A stretch of 64,000 nucleotides of DNA from NCBI RefSeq assembly GCF_958405895.1, contig NZ_CATZAR010000002.1. One strand, given 5' to 3'. The notes beneath the pieces were generated by a model. It saw nothing but the letters and a program-made list of their open reading frames with translations, searched no databases and had not been told where the DNA came from. Positions within the stretch are counted from its first letter, which is position 1, and every line of letters begins with the position of its first letter. This DNA is from Ralstonia thomasii (GTDB taxonomy: Bacteria; Pseudomonadota; Gammaproteobacteria; Burkholderiales; Burkholderiaceae). This document shows, one piece after another, positions 33,959 to 43,650 of this stretch. Made by a program: the position numbers and the translations under genes.

Positions 33959-36900
33959 TGCGAATTGTGATTGACCTGCAAGCTTGCCAGACTGCCGGTA
34001 GCAGGAATCGTGGTATCGGCCGGTATTCAATGGCGCTCGCGCAAGCGATGGTGAAGAATGGGAGCAAACACGATTTCTGGCTCGCGTTGAATGGGCACTA
34101 CCTCAACACCATTGAACCGATTCGAGCCGCATTTGAGGGACTGATTCCGCAAGATCACATCTGCACATTCGAGGTTACGACGCCGGTCGCGGACATTGAT
34201 GCGGCCAACACGTGGCGCCGTCAGGTGTCAGAGCGTATGCGGGAGGCTTTCATCGCAGACTTGCAGCCGGACTTCGTTCACGTCAGCAGTCTGTTTGAGG
34301 GTCTGGTCGAAGACGCGGTGACGTCGATTGGTCATCTCGATCAGATTACACCTCACGCGGTGACGCTATACGATCTGATCCCTCTGCTGAATCCCAAACC
34401 ATATCTCGAGAATGCAACGGTACGAGATTGGTACTATCGAAAACTGCAGTTCGCTAAACGCAGTGACTTGCTGCTGGCAATTTCGGAATCGAGCCGACAA
34501 GAAGGCATTCATGCACTTCAGCTCCCGCCAGAACGGGTTTTTAACATTTCAACTGCGATCGATTCGTCTTTCCGGCCAGTTGTATTAGGGGACGCAGCTA
34601 AATCGTCACTGCGCCTTCGTTACGGTCTCAAAGAGCGCTTCTTGATGTACACGGGCGGGATCGATCATCGTAAGAACATTGAAGGTCTGATCGCTGCATA
34701 CGCAATGCTGCCAGCGGAACTGCGCCGGGACAATCAGCTTGCGATTGTCTGCTCCATTCAACAGGCGGATCGGGACCGCCTTTCCGCGCTATGCTTGAAA
34801 GAAGGCCTTGCCAACAACGAGGTGGTATTCACAGGATACGTTCCTGAGGATGACTTGCTCGGCCTCTACAACCTTTGCACATTGTTCGTATTTCCATCTC
34901 TGCATGAAGGATTCGGCCTGCCGGCACTCGAGGCGATGGCTTGCGGCGCGGCAACAATCGGCGCAAACAATAGCAGCATCCCCGAGGTGATCGGACGCGA
35001 TGATGCGTTGTTCGATGCGCGCACCCCTCGCCACATCGCGGCAAAAATTGCGGCCGTGTTGCAGGACGAGGCGTTTCGGGCAACGTTGCGCGAGCACGGA
35101 CTCAAACAAGCATCCAAATTCTCATGGGATAACAGCGCGAAAAGTGCCCTGGCCGCCATGGAAGCGGCAGCGGAGATGTGCGACGTTGCGCGAACATTTG
35201 TCGTCTCCAAGCCCCTCCGTGCACGCCTTGCATACGTTTCGCCCATGCCGCCTGCAAAGACTGGCATCGCCGATTACAGCGCAGAGCTGCTTCCTGAACT
35301 GACACGTTACTATGATATTGATGTCGTCGTCGATCAGCCGGAAGTCAGCGACCCGTGGGTATGCAGCAACCTGGCAATCCGAGATTTCGACTGGTTCGAC
35401 AGGAACGCAAAACAATTTGACCGAATCGTCTACAACTTTGGAAATTCGCATTTCCACGAGAAGATGTTCGGCTTGCTTGAGAGGCATCCTGGCACCGTCG
35501 TGTTGCACGACTTCTATCTGAGTCATCTGCAGCAATGGCGTCAACATCAACACCAGTGGCCTGGATATTTTTCGCGTAGCCTGCTGACGTCGCACGGCTA
35601 TCGTGCTCTGATCGAGCACGTAGATGACGAGAATGACAGCGTCGTATGGCGCTATCCTGCTAATTTCGACATCTTTGCACGCGCATCCGGCGTCATCGTT
35701 CATTCGCAATTCGCGTTTGCCGCTGCTGAGCAATTCTATGGCAATGCGAGTATCCGCGAGATGGAACACATCCATCAGTTACGAGCAATCCCACAAGTGG
35801 ATCGCCAGAGCGCTCGAATGCAACTAGGTTTTGACGATGACGACTTTGTCATCTGCTCGTTCGGAATGCTTGGCCCGATCAAGCTAAATCAGCGGCTCTT
35901 AACCGCGTTCCTAAACTCGAGCCTAGCCAAAGATCCGAAATGCCGGCTCGTGTTCGTCGGCTCGAATGACGCGGGCGCTTATGGTAAGGAAATCGAGCAG
36001 TGCATCAAGGAGAGTGGGTGCGAGGATCGCATCGTCATCACAGGATTCTTGCCGCCTGATCTTTTCAATGCGTACCTTTGTGGTGGCGATGCAGCAGTAC
36101 AACTACGGACGCAAACACGTGGCGAGACCTCCCGCGCGGCACTAGATTGCATGGCGCATGGATTGCCCTTGATTTTCAACGCGCATGGGACCATGGCCGA
36201 GTTCCCGGACGACGCAGCAATAAAAATCTCGGACGAGTTTGAAGATCGCGAACTTGTGCTTGCGCTCGAGCGACTGCGCAAAAGCAAGACCACAGGCGAG
36301 CGGTTGCGCGCGCGCGCGCTTGCCCTCGTTCGCGAGCAGCATGCGCCCGCGAAGGTGGGGCACCGCTTCTATACCACCGTCGAGAAATTTGCGCGTTACG
36401 GCAGTAAGGCCAGAGCGCAGCGCTTGACGGAGGCGATCGGCAATCTGACTGACGTAGCGACATCTGACGATGATTTGTGCACGACCGCACGTAACCTCAA
36501 TATCAATACGCCGTCACTGAGACAACGTGAGTTGCTGGTCGATATTTCCGTCTTGGTCCAGGTTGATGCGAAATCAGGGATTCAGCGAGTTGTCCGATCT
36601 ATCCTGAGCCAGTTGCTGCGGAATCCGCCTCCCGGCTATCGAGTCGAGCCCATCTACAGTACGCAGGAAGGGGCATGGCTAGGCTACAGGTATGCTCGTC
36701 AGTACACGCTGGCGATGCTCGGCCATACCGACCCTACGGTTACGGACGATGTCGTAGAGCCGTATCGCGGAGACACTTTTCTCGGCCTCGATTTGACTCT
36801 CCACCGGGCATCGAGGATGGCTGACATTGGCTTTTACTCTCGGTGGCGCGCTCGTGGCGTGGGGATTCATTTTGTCGTGTACGACCTCTTGCCCTTGCTT

Positions 36901-38154
36901 CACTCACAGCATTTCGAATCGGGCGTGACTGAGTCATTCGACTCCTGGGTAGACGCAATCACGGCCGTCTCGGATAGTCTGATTTGTATCTCTCGAACAG
37001 TCGCCGAAGAGCTTCACGAGTGGCTGTACTTATCGCGCGTGAAGCGCGATCGTGCTTTGGGAATCGGCTGGTTTCATTTGGGAGCGGATGTCGAAGCCAG
37101 CATACCGACAAAGGGTATGCCGGAAGACTCGACCAACGTGTTGGCAAATCTTGTGAAACGCCAAACAATACTCATGGTGGGGACACTTGAGCCGCGCAAG
37201 GGACAAGGCCAAGCGTTGGCAGCTTTTGAACACTTGTGGGAACAGGGGGTGCAAGCCAACCTGGTTATTGTCGGCAAGCAAGGATGGTTGGTCGAAAAAC
37301 TGGCCGAACAACTGAGGAACCACCCCGAACGTGGACAACGTCTGTTCTGGTTGGACAGCGTCAGCGACGAGTATCTGCAAGCGATTTACGCTAATTCGTC
37401 CGCGTTGCTGGCGGCATCGGAGGCTGAGGGCTTTGGCTTGCCACTCATCGAAGCAGCGCAGTTCGGCATTCCCATTATTGCACGCGACATTCCTGTCTTC
37501 CGCGAGGTAGCGGGCGAACATGCCTTCTACTTCTCCGGCAACGGCCCGGCCGAACTATCGGCGCGACTTTCAGTCTGGCTGAAGAAACACCAGCGTGGCG
37601 AAGTACCTCAATCGAAGAATATGCCGTGGCAGACGTGGTCCGAAAGCGCGCGCCAGTTAATGAGCGTCGTATCGAACCGTCGTTGGGCTTTTGAGTGGAT
37701 GCCGGACAGAACTCCTCGGTTTCGGGGGTCATCGTCGTCTCTGCGATCCCAGGTGGGGAAGAAAGAAGGTGGACTGGTCAGAACGACCGGTCAGGCAGGC
37801 TATTTGCTCTTTGGCCCCTTCCTGCCCTTGCAGTCAGGGCAATACGTGATTCGCGTGTGGGGTAGCGTGAGGGCCCCCGGTCGCGCCAAGCTTGACATTT
37901 GCATTGACAGTGGAACGACGATCTTGGCTGAGGCGACCTTGCCGAAGCAAGTCGCATCTGCCAAACCAGTAGAACTTATACCACCCATTGCCGTTTCGTT
38001 ACTTAATGGCTGCCACGATCTGGAAGTTCGTCTGTGGGTAAGCGAAGATAGCGAAATCGAAGTGAGCCGTATTGATATTTCAACGTGCATTGATAAAAAA
38101 ATTAAAAAGGAAGAATCGGATTGCAATACAGCGGATAGCCCATTATCCGTCTAG
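33955..38154 (+). CDS. giant glycosyltransferase with three GT4-type domains and a C-terminal beta-sandwich-like domain
   Basis: A 1399-residue protein. Domain 1 (about 1-400) is a complete GT4 (GIGRYSMALAQAM, TGGIDHRKNIEGL, LHEGFGLPALEAM). Domain 2 (about 423-800) begins LAYVSPMPPAKTGIADYSAEL and has a less standard donor loop (TRGETSRAALDCMAHGLPL). Domain 3 (about 860-1245) is a GT4 with GTLEPRKGQ and AEGFGLPLIEAAQFG. The last about 130 residues look like a beta-sandwich, possibly carbohydrate-binding. It could add several sugars of the repeat in succession. The start at 33955 forms an ATGA overlap with the FkbM gene. The end is unusually A-rich (KKIKKEESD). Confidence 0.9.
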   Translation: MMRIVIDLQACQTAGSRNRGIGRYSMALAQAMVKNGSKHDFWLALNGHYLNTIEPIRAAFEGLIPQDHICTFEVTTPVADIDAANTWRRQVSERMREAFIADLQPDFVHVSSLFEGLVEDAVTSIGHLDQITPHAVTLYDLIPLLNPKPYLENATVRDWYYRKLQFAKRSDLLLAISESSRQEGIHALQLPPERVFNISTAIDSSFRPVVLGDAAKSSLRLRYGLKERFLMYTGGIDHRKNIEGLIAAYAMLPAELRRDNQLAIVCSIQQADRDRLSALCLKEGLANNEVVFTGYVPEDDLLGLYNLCTLFVFPSLHEGFGLPALEAMACGAATIGANNSSIPEVIGRDDALFDARTPRHIAAKIAAVLQDEAFRATLREHGLKQASKFSWDNSAKSALAAMEAAAEMCDVARTFVVSKPLRARLAYVSPMPPAKTGIADYSAELLPELTRYYDIDVVVDQPEVSDPWVCSNLAIRDFDWFDRNAKQFDRIVYNFGNSHFHEKMFGLLERHPGTVVLHDFYLSHLQQWRQHQHQWPGYFSRSLLTSHGYRALIEHVDDENDSVVWRYPANFDIFARASGVIVHSQFAFAAAEQFYGNASIREMEHIHQLRAIPQVDRQSARMQLGFDDDDFVICSFGMLGPIKLNQRLLTAFLNSSLAKDPKCRLVFVGSNDAGAYGKEIEQCIKESGCEDRIVITGFLPPDLFNAYLCGGDAAVQLRTQTRGETSRAALDCMAHGLPLIFNAHGTMAEFPDDAAIKISDEFEDRELVLALERLRKSKTTGERLRARALALVREQHAPAKVGHRFYTTVEKFARYGSKARAQRLTEAIGNLTDVATSDDDLCTTARNLNINTPSLRQRELLVDISVLVQVDAKSGIQRVVRSILSQLLRNPPPGYRVEPIYSTQEGAWLGYRYARQYTLAMLGHTDPTVTDDVVEPYRGDTFLGLDLTLHRASRMADIGFYSRWRARGVGIHFVVYDLLPLLHSQHFESGVTESFDSWVDAITAVSDSLICISRTVAEELHEWLYLSRVKRDRALGIGWFHLGADVEASIPTKGMPEDSTNVLANLVKRQTILMVGTLEPRKGQGQALAAFEHLWEQGVQANLVIVGKQGWLVEKLAEQLRNHPERGQRLFWLDSVSDEYLQAIYANSSALLAASEAEGFGLPLIEAAQFGIPIIARDIPVFREVAGEHAFYFSGNGPAELSARLSVWLKKHQRGEVPQSKNMPWQTWSESARQLMSVVSNRRWAFEWMPDRTPRFRGSSSSLRSQVGKKEGGLVRTTGQAGYLLFGPFLPLQSGQYVIRVWGSVRAPGRAKLDICIDSGTTILAEATLPKQVASAKPVELIPPIAVSLLNGCHDLEVRLWVSEDSEIEVSRIDISTCIDKKIKKEESDCNTADSPLSV

Positions 38155-38358
38155 ATAGTTTTTTTCAGCCTTTCATATTTCGACGATGCAACAGCGCAAC
38201 CCTTGGACTCAATTTAATGACTCCATTAACTTGCACGGCTCACGGCGCAACTGTTGCAGCGCCCTTCTGCATCAGCAGCCGGAAAACTAGGCTGCCACGA
38301 AGGAAATAGCCCACCAACCCTATTTAATTTATTTCACTTTAAAATCAGAGAAATAAGA

Positions 38359-39393
38359 ATGACCACTGCTATCATCACCGGCATCACTGGCCAAGACGGC
38401 GCCTACCTAGCTCAACTGCTCTTGGAAAAAGGTTACACCGTCTACGGCACGTACCGCCGCACCAGTTCCGTCAATTTCTGGCGAGTCGAGGAACTCGGCG
38501 TAGATAAGCACCCGAACCTACATCTGGTCGAGTACGACCTGACCGATCTGAGCGCCAGCATCCGCCTCCTACAGACGACCAAGGCCACCGAAGTCTATAA
38601 CCTCGCCGCGCAAAGTTTCGTCGGCGTATCGTTCGACCAGCCCGCCACCACGGCCGAGATCACCGGCATCGGCCCGCTCAACCTGCTCGAAGCAATCCGC
38701 ATCGTCAACCCGGAGATTCGCTTCTACCAAGCCAGCACCTCCGAGATGTTCGGTAAGGTCCAAGCCATTCCCCAGATCGAGAGCACGCCGTTCTATCCGC
38801 GCAGCCCTTACGGCGTGGCCAAGCTGTACGCACACTGGATTACCGTGAACTACCGCGAGAGCTACAACATCTTCGGCAGCAGCGGCATTCTGTTCAATCA
38901 CGAGTCGCCGCTGCGTGGCCGTGAGTTCGTGACCCGCAAGATTACCGACAGCCTAGCCAAGATCCATCTGGGCAAGCTGGACGTGCTGGAACTGGGCAAC
39001 CTCGACGCCAAGCGCGACTGGGGTTTTGCCAAGGAGTACGTTGAGGGTATGTGGCGCATGCTGCAGGCTGACAAGCCAGATACCTACGTGCTGGCCACCA
39101 ACCGTACAGAAACGGTCCGTGACTTCGTCACGATGGCGGCCAAGGCGGTCGATACCGAAATCATGTGGGAAGGCCATGCCGAGAGCGAAGTCGGCTACGA
39201 TCGCAAAACAAACAAAGCCATCGTCAAGATCAATCCCAAGTTCTACCGCCCGGCTGAAGTCGAGCTGCTGATCGGCAATCCCGCCAAGGCCCGCGAAGAA
39301 CTGGGCTGGGAGCCCAAGACGACGCTTGAGCAACTGTGCCAGATGATGGTCGAGGCAGACGTCCGGCGCAATCAGGCAGGCTTCTCGTTCTAA
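38359..39393 (+). CDS. gmd: GDP-mannose 4,6-dehydratase
   Basis: A 344-residue extended SDR converting GDP-D-mannose to GDP-4-keto-6-deoxy-D-mannose. The NADP motif GITGQDGAYLA, the STSEMFGKV serine region and YGVAKLYAHW catalytic Tyr-Lys are all present. ATG at 38359 chosen, with aaataag upstream; the in-frame extension to 38254 runs through AT-rich non-coding DNA. It is followed 3 bp later by rmd, and the two act in sequence. Confidence 0.97.
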   Translation: MTTAIITGITGQDGAYLAQLLLEKGYTVYGTYRRTSSVNFWRVEELGVDKHPNLHLVEYDLTDLSASIRLLQTTKATEVYNLAAQSFVGVSFDQPATTAEITGIGPLNLLEAIRIVNPEIRFYQASTSEMFGKVQAIPQIESTPFYPRSPYGVAKLYAHWITVNYRESYNIFGSSGILFNHESPLRGREFVTRKITDSLAKIHLGKLDVLELGNLDAKRDWGFAKEYVEGMWRMLQADKPDTYVLATNRTETVRDFVTMAAKAVDTEIMWEGHAESEVGYDRKTNKAIVKINPKFYRPAEVELLIGNPAKAREELGWEPKTTLEQLCQMMVEADVRRNQAGFSF

Positions 39394-39396
39394 GAC

Positions 39397-40290
39397 ATGG
39401 CAAAGGTCCTGATTACCGGCATTCGCGGCTTCACCGGGCAGCACTTGCTCAAGGAGTTGCTTGATGCCGGTCACGAAGTCTGCGGCCTGGCACACACACC
39501 GGCGCCCGAGGCGTCGGTGCGTGTGCATGTGTGCGACCTGCTTGACCGCACGGCACTGACGGAGGTGCTCGCCCGAGAGCAGCCCGAGGCGGTGGTGCAC
39601 CTCGCCGCCATTGCGTTTGTTGCCCATGGCGACGCCCGGGCAATCTACGAGACCAATGTGGTGGGCACCCGCAATCTGCTGGATGCTATCCATACGTCGG
39701 GCTGTCGGCCAAAGTCCGTACTGCTGGCCAGCAGCGCCAACATCTACGGCAATGCAGACCGCGAGGTGATTGACGAGTCCACTCCCGCTGCGCCTGCCAA
39801 TGACTACGCGGTCAGCAAGCTGGCCATGGAATACATGGCCAGGCTGTGGGAAGACAAGCTGCCAATCACCATCGTGAGGCCGTTCAACTACACAGGGGTA
39901 GGACAGTCGCCCAACTTCCTGCTGCCGAAGATCGTCTCGCACTTCCGCGAGCGCAAGCCTGTCCTAGAACTGGGGAATCTGCACGTCGTCCGCGATTTCT
40001 CCGATGTGCGCAGCGTTGTGTCCGCCTATGGGCGCTTGCTCGACGAGCAATTCGCGGGCCAGACCTTCAATGTCTGTTCGGGTACTGGCTATGCGTTGGA
40101 GGATGTGCTGGCCATGATGTGCGATCTCGCCGGATACCAGCCGGAGATCAAGGTGAACATGGCCTTTGTACGCGCCAACGAAGTGCACACGCTGATCGGT
40201 AGCAACGCCAAGTTGCGTGAGGCCATTGGCGCGCAGCCCACCATTGCGTTGCGCGACACACTGCAGTGGATGCTGGAAGCCGAAGAATGA
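39397..40290 (+). CDS. rmd: GDP-6-deoxy-D-mannose reductase
   Basis: A 297-residue SDR. With Gmd directly upstream it most likely reduces GDP-4-keto-6-deoxy-mannose at C4 to GDP-D-rhamnose. Motifs: GIRGFTGQHL, HLAAIAFVAHGD, LLASSANIYGN and the YAVSKLAME Tyr-Lys pair. Length fits Rmd (about 300) rather than the C3,5-epimerase/reductase Fcl (about 320 with different motifs), which would make GDP-fucose. It overlaps the next gene by 4 bp (ATGA). Confidence 0.9.
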   Translation: MAKVLITGIRGFTGQHLLKELLDAGHEVCGLAHTPAPEASVRVHVCDLLDRTALTEVLAREQPEAVVHLAAIAFVAHGDARAIYETNVVGTRNLLDAIHTSGCRPKSVLLASSANIYGNADREVIDESTPAAPANDYAVSKLAMEYMARLWEDKLPITIVRPFNYTGVGQSPNFLLPKIVSHFRERKPVLELGNLHVVRDFSDVRSVVSAYGRLLDEQFAGQTFNVCSGTGYALEDVLAMMCDLAGYQPEIKVNMAFVRANEVHTLIGSNAKLREAIGAQPTIALRDTLQWMLEAEE

Positions 40291-41402
40291 AGCTGATCCT
40301 TGCGGTGGATGCGATCGTGCCACCATTGACGGGCATCGGCCGCTACACGTGGGAACTGGCCAGGCACTACACCCTGCCGCAAATCGGACTGGACCAAGCG
40401 CGCTTCTTCTTTGCCGGCCGCTGGGTGGAGGATCCTGCCTCGCTGCTACAGCCTGCCACAGCGCAGCCGCGTCGGCGCAAGGGCTTGCTGCCCCGCATGC
40501 CTGCCAGTTGGCGCCGCTGGAACATGCGGCGCCAAATGCGAAGCCATGTATTTCATTCGCCAAACTATTTCCTTCCCGATGCGGTGGATGGCGGCATCGT
40601 CACGGTGCACGACCTGTCCGTATTCAAGTACCCCGAGACCCATCCGGCGGAGCGCTTGCGGCATTTCGAGCAAGGCTTTGCTTCCACACTGAAGCGGGCT
40701 GCACATCTGATCACCGATTCCGAGGCGGTTCGTGCAGAGGTGGTGGAATACTTTGGCTGGCCGCGTGACAAGGTCACCGCAATCAGGCTTGGGGTGCCGA
40801 CCGAATTCGGGCCGCGTCCGCACGCAGAACTGCGTGCGGCGCTAGAGCAGTATGGCCTGGCGCCGGGAGCCTATGCGCTTTGCGTCTCAACACTGGAGCC
40901 GCGCAAGCGCGTCGACCGCCTGCTCACTGCCTACGGCACCCTGCCCTCGGCATTGCGCGAGAGCTGTCCGCTTGTGCTGGCAGGCAGCAAGGGCTGGCTG
41001 AGCGACGGTTTGCAGGAGCAGATTGCGCGCGGCCAGAGCGAGGGATGGCTGCACTACCTGGGCTTCGTGCCCGAGCCCGTCCTTCCCTTGCTGTACGCTG
41101 GTGCGCGGGCCTTCCTGTACCCTTCGGTGTATGAAGGCTTCGGCCTTCCCGTATTGGAAGCCCTTGCCAGTGGCGTACCGACGCTGACGTCCGATTGCTC
41201 GTCGCTGCCGGAGGTCGCCGACGGCGCCGCTTGGTTGGTGCAGCCGGATGATCACGCCGCGCTGTGTGAAGGGATCGCCAAGGTCTTGTCCGACGAAGCA
41301 TGGCGCGCGCAGGCAGTGGAACGCGGACTGCAAGTGGCCCAGCAGCACAGTTGGGCCCGCTGTGCGGCGGGTACGCTGGAGGTGTGCCGGCAGTTCGCGT
41401 GA
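40287..41402 (+). CDS. GT4-family glycosyltransferase, probable D-rhamnosyltransferase
   Basis: A 371-residue GT4 enzyme: N-terminal AVDAIVPPLTGIGRYTWEL acceptor domain, HSPNYFLP and VTVHDLSVFKYPETHP motifs, then STLEPRKRVDRLL and VYEGFGLPVLEALASG in the donor domain. The layout resembles WbpY/WbpZ-type mannosyl/D-rhamnosyltransferases. Its start overlaps the rmd stop (ATGA), so it is translationally coupled to the GDP-D-rhamnose genes, which is the main argument for D-rhamnose as donor. Confidence 0.92.
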   Translation: MKLILAVDAIVPPLTGIGRYTWELARHYTLPQIGLDQARFFFAGRWVEDPASLLQPATAQPRRRKGLLPRMPASWRRWNMRRQMRSHVFHSPNYFLPDAVDGGIVTVHDLSVFKYPETHPAERLRHFEQGFASTLKRAAHLITDSEAVRAEVVEYFGWPRDKVTAIRLGVPTEFGPRPHAELRAALEQYGLAPGAYALCVSTLEPRKRVDRLLTAYGTLPSALRESCPLVLAGSKGWLSDGLQEQIARGQSEGWLHYLGFVPEPVLPLLYAGARAFLYPSVYEGFGLPVLEALASGVPTLTSDCSSLPEVADGAAWLVQPDDHAALCEGIAKVLSDEAWRAQAVERGLQVAQQHSWARCAAGTLEVCRQFA

Positions 41403-41539
41403 TGGGTGGCGCGATGATGTACCGTGCGGGCGAGGTGTTATCGAACCGCCAGTGAAGTCCGTCTTATCTCATGCTCTTCGCCGAGCTCCTGCGTTTGCAA
41501 GGTCACACTGAGCCACTCAGCCAACGGAGCCGACTTTAT

Positions 41540-42130
41540 ATGATCAGTGATTTAGTTTCAGAAGATATCAGGGTTTCGATAGGTAAAGGCACCTATGCGT
41601 CCTCTCCGCCAATTATCCGCCCACATCATGCGAATAATCGAATAGTCATTGGCAACTATTGCTGCCTCGCGCACGACGTGACTATTTTTGCCGGCGGCAA
41701 CCATCCCATGGGCTATCTGACAATGCATCCTCTGAAGCTCTATTTGGGTAAGGGATCATTTGAGGACTGGTCCGCCGATTGTGGCGATGACGCTGAAACA
41801 ACGACAATTGGGAACGATGTATGGATCGGTCATGGTGCAACAATTTTGTCCGGAGTTAAAATTGGAGATGGCGCAGTCATCGGGGCCCGTACTGTTGTCG
41901 CGAGTGATGTGCCGCCTTACGCCATTGTTGCAGGTAACCCGGCAAAATTAATCAGAAAGCGCTTTAGCGAGCCGCAGATTGAACAACTATTGAAACTCGG
42001 CTGGTGGAATTGGCCACGAGAACACATTGAAGAAGCTGCAGAATATCTGTGTTCTGGCGATCTTGATGCACTCTTGGCCTTTGCAGGGGAAAAGCGAGGA
42101 GTATCAAGTCCTTGTTCATCCGTACACTAG
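41540..42130 (+). CDS. CatB-related O-acetyltransferase (left-handed beta-helix)
   Basis: A 196-residue hexapeptide-repeat acetyltransferase of the xenobiotic/CatB-like type. Hexapeptide turns are seen in IVIGNYCCLAHDVTIFAGGNHPM and TIGNDVWIGHGATILSGVKIGDGAVIGARTVVASD, with the histidines expected of the catalytic site. It probably O-acetylates a sugar of the capsule. The gene is AT-richer than its neighbours, suggesting separate acquisition. An upstream ATG at 41471 would add 23 residues; I prefer the ATG at 41540 by similarity of the N-terminus. Confidence 0.85.
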   Translation: MISDLVSEDIRVSIGKGTYASSPPIIRPHHANNRIVIGNYCCLAHDVTIFAGGNHPMGYLTMHPLKLYLGKGSFEDWSADCGDDAETTTIGNDVWIGHGATILSGVKIGDGAVIGARTVVASDVPPYAIVAGNPAKLIRKRFSEPQIEQLLKLGWWNWPREHIEEAAEYLCSGDLDALLAFAGEKRGVSSPCSSVH

Positions 42131-42272
42131 TCTGCAACCTGACATTCATGTGCACGTTGGCGGCGCAAACCTGACCAACGACGGCGAGCTTATGCAGTGA
42201 TGCAACGCATGTCGCTGCAGCCGAGAGAGATGCCGCTTTGTCCAAAGCCGAGACCATGCGAGCTTAACTCGC

Positions 42273-43568
42273 TTACCAGGGCAAGGTGGCCAGCAATTTT
42301 TTGAGCTGCATGGCACTTTCGGACCACGTGAGCCACGGCATGGACCGGCTATCGGGTGCACTACCCGCCTGTAGCTGATCGAGCCAGCGCGCGAGCACAG
42401 GAGCAAGTTCAGCACCTGTGCCGGCGGCAAAATAGCTGGCATGGGCGCCAGCTATTTCCCGAAATACTTCAATATCGCGCACAAGTAACGGTATGCCATG
42501 TTGTGCAGCTTCCACCAGAGGCAGCCCAAAGCCCTCGGCCTCGGACGCCATCACCAGACCATTTGAACGGCAATAGAGGTGGCTCAACTCAGCATCGCCT
42601 GCCCGCTCTAGCCAAATCAGGCGTTTACCGGCCTCGGGGTGCTGCCGCAAGCGGGCAGCCATCGCCTCCATATGCCAGCCCGGCTTGCCAACAATGACCA
42701 GCTTCACATTCCCACCCTGCTCCCACAGGATGTCCAGCGCGTCCAGCACTTGCGCATGGCCTTTGCGCGGTTCAATCGTCCCCACCATCAAGATGACGGG
42801 GCCCGAGCCCTCTTCAAACTGGGCGTACCTGGGGCTTTCTCCCTGGTTGGACGGCAACTGGCTGGCGACCAAATCGGCCCCTAGGTGAAACCACCGCGTT
42901 GGCAAAGCGGCCGGCTGCATGCTGTATTGCCGGCGCAGCCAATCATCCGCCTGCTTTGCCACTGATGCCGAGATGCAAAACAATGCATCAGCATGCACAG
43001 CCAGCGTCGCCAGCCAGCGCGGGAAGGCCTTGCGTGCAATCGGCGTAAACCAGTCAGGATGCAGTACCGGCAACAGGTCATACACCACGACGACCAGCTT
43101 GACGCCCTGCTGGCGCCAGCGCAGCAGTTCACTCTGCCGCCGGGGCAAAATGCGACTGGTCAGATCCAGCCCAAGGAACACGTCGCCTGCAGCGACCTGA
43201 ACCACCTCACTATCTGAAGAGTCGGAGCGTGGTTGTCCGCTCAGCTTGACAAGATAGTTGTCGGCATAACGATAGCCCTGCTTGCGGGTAGCCTGCACCG
43301 GGCGCACGATAAACCCATCGGGAGGCGATTGGAGTACGCACAGCAGCAGTGCCCGCACTACACGCTGTATGCCACTGCCTGCGTCATTGCGGGCGATAAT
43401 GGATACATCCACCAGCAGTTGCCGTGGTCTACCGTCCGATCCTGGCGCTGCCTTGCTGGCGGTGCGAGACTGGACGGCAACCCGGGCGGCGTTCACCCAC
43501 CGATGTGGCCACCATTGAGCCAATCGCAGCAACAGGTAGATTTCAAGAAGGCTGCGACGGCGAATCAT
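42273..43568 (-). CDS. GT4-family glycosyltransferase, paralogue of domain 3 of the 1399-residue enzyme
   Basis: A 431-residue enzyme. From residue about 65 on it tracks the third domain of the giant glycosyltransferase closely: LLVDVSI(I/L), SGIQRVVRALL, GYRYADNYLVKL, VFLGLDLT, VVYDLLPVLHP, RWFHLGADL, VGTIEPRKGHAQ, ASEAEGFGLPLVEAA and REIAGAHASYF. The same donor or acceptor is therefore likely. Start at ATG 43568 (MIRRRSLLEIY); the frame extends 13 codons more. It is the last gene of the minus-strand kpsE-kpsM-kpsT block, with an 82-bp gap after kpsT. Confidence 0.92.
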   Translation of the reverse strand: MIRRRSLLEIYLLLRLAQWWPHRWVNAARVAVQSRTASKAAPGSDGRPRQLLVDVSIIARNDAGSGIQRVVRALLLCVLQSPPDGFIVRPVQATRKQGYRYADNYLVKLSGQPRSDSSDSEVVQVAAGDVFLGLDLTSRILPRRQSELLRWRQQGVKLVVVVYDLLPVLHPDWFTPIARKAFPRWLATLAVHADALFCISASVAKQADDWLRRQYSMQPAALPTRWFHLGADLVASQLPSNQGESPRYAQFEEGSGPVILMVGTIEPRKGHAQVLDALDILWEQGGNVKLVIVGKPGWHMEAMAARLRQHPEAGKRLIWLERAGDAELSHLYCRSNGLVMASEAEGFGLPLVEAAQHGIPLLVRDIEVFREIAGAHASYFAAGTGAELAPVLARWLDQLQAGSAPDSRSMPWLTWSESAMQLKKLLATLPW

Positions 43569-43650
43569 GAAGTCCTGTCTTGCTGGGCAGGATAAGAAAA
43601 AAACCAACTTAGCCGCAACGCCATCCCCTTAAGCGCAGGGCACGACCAAG

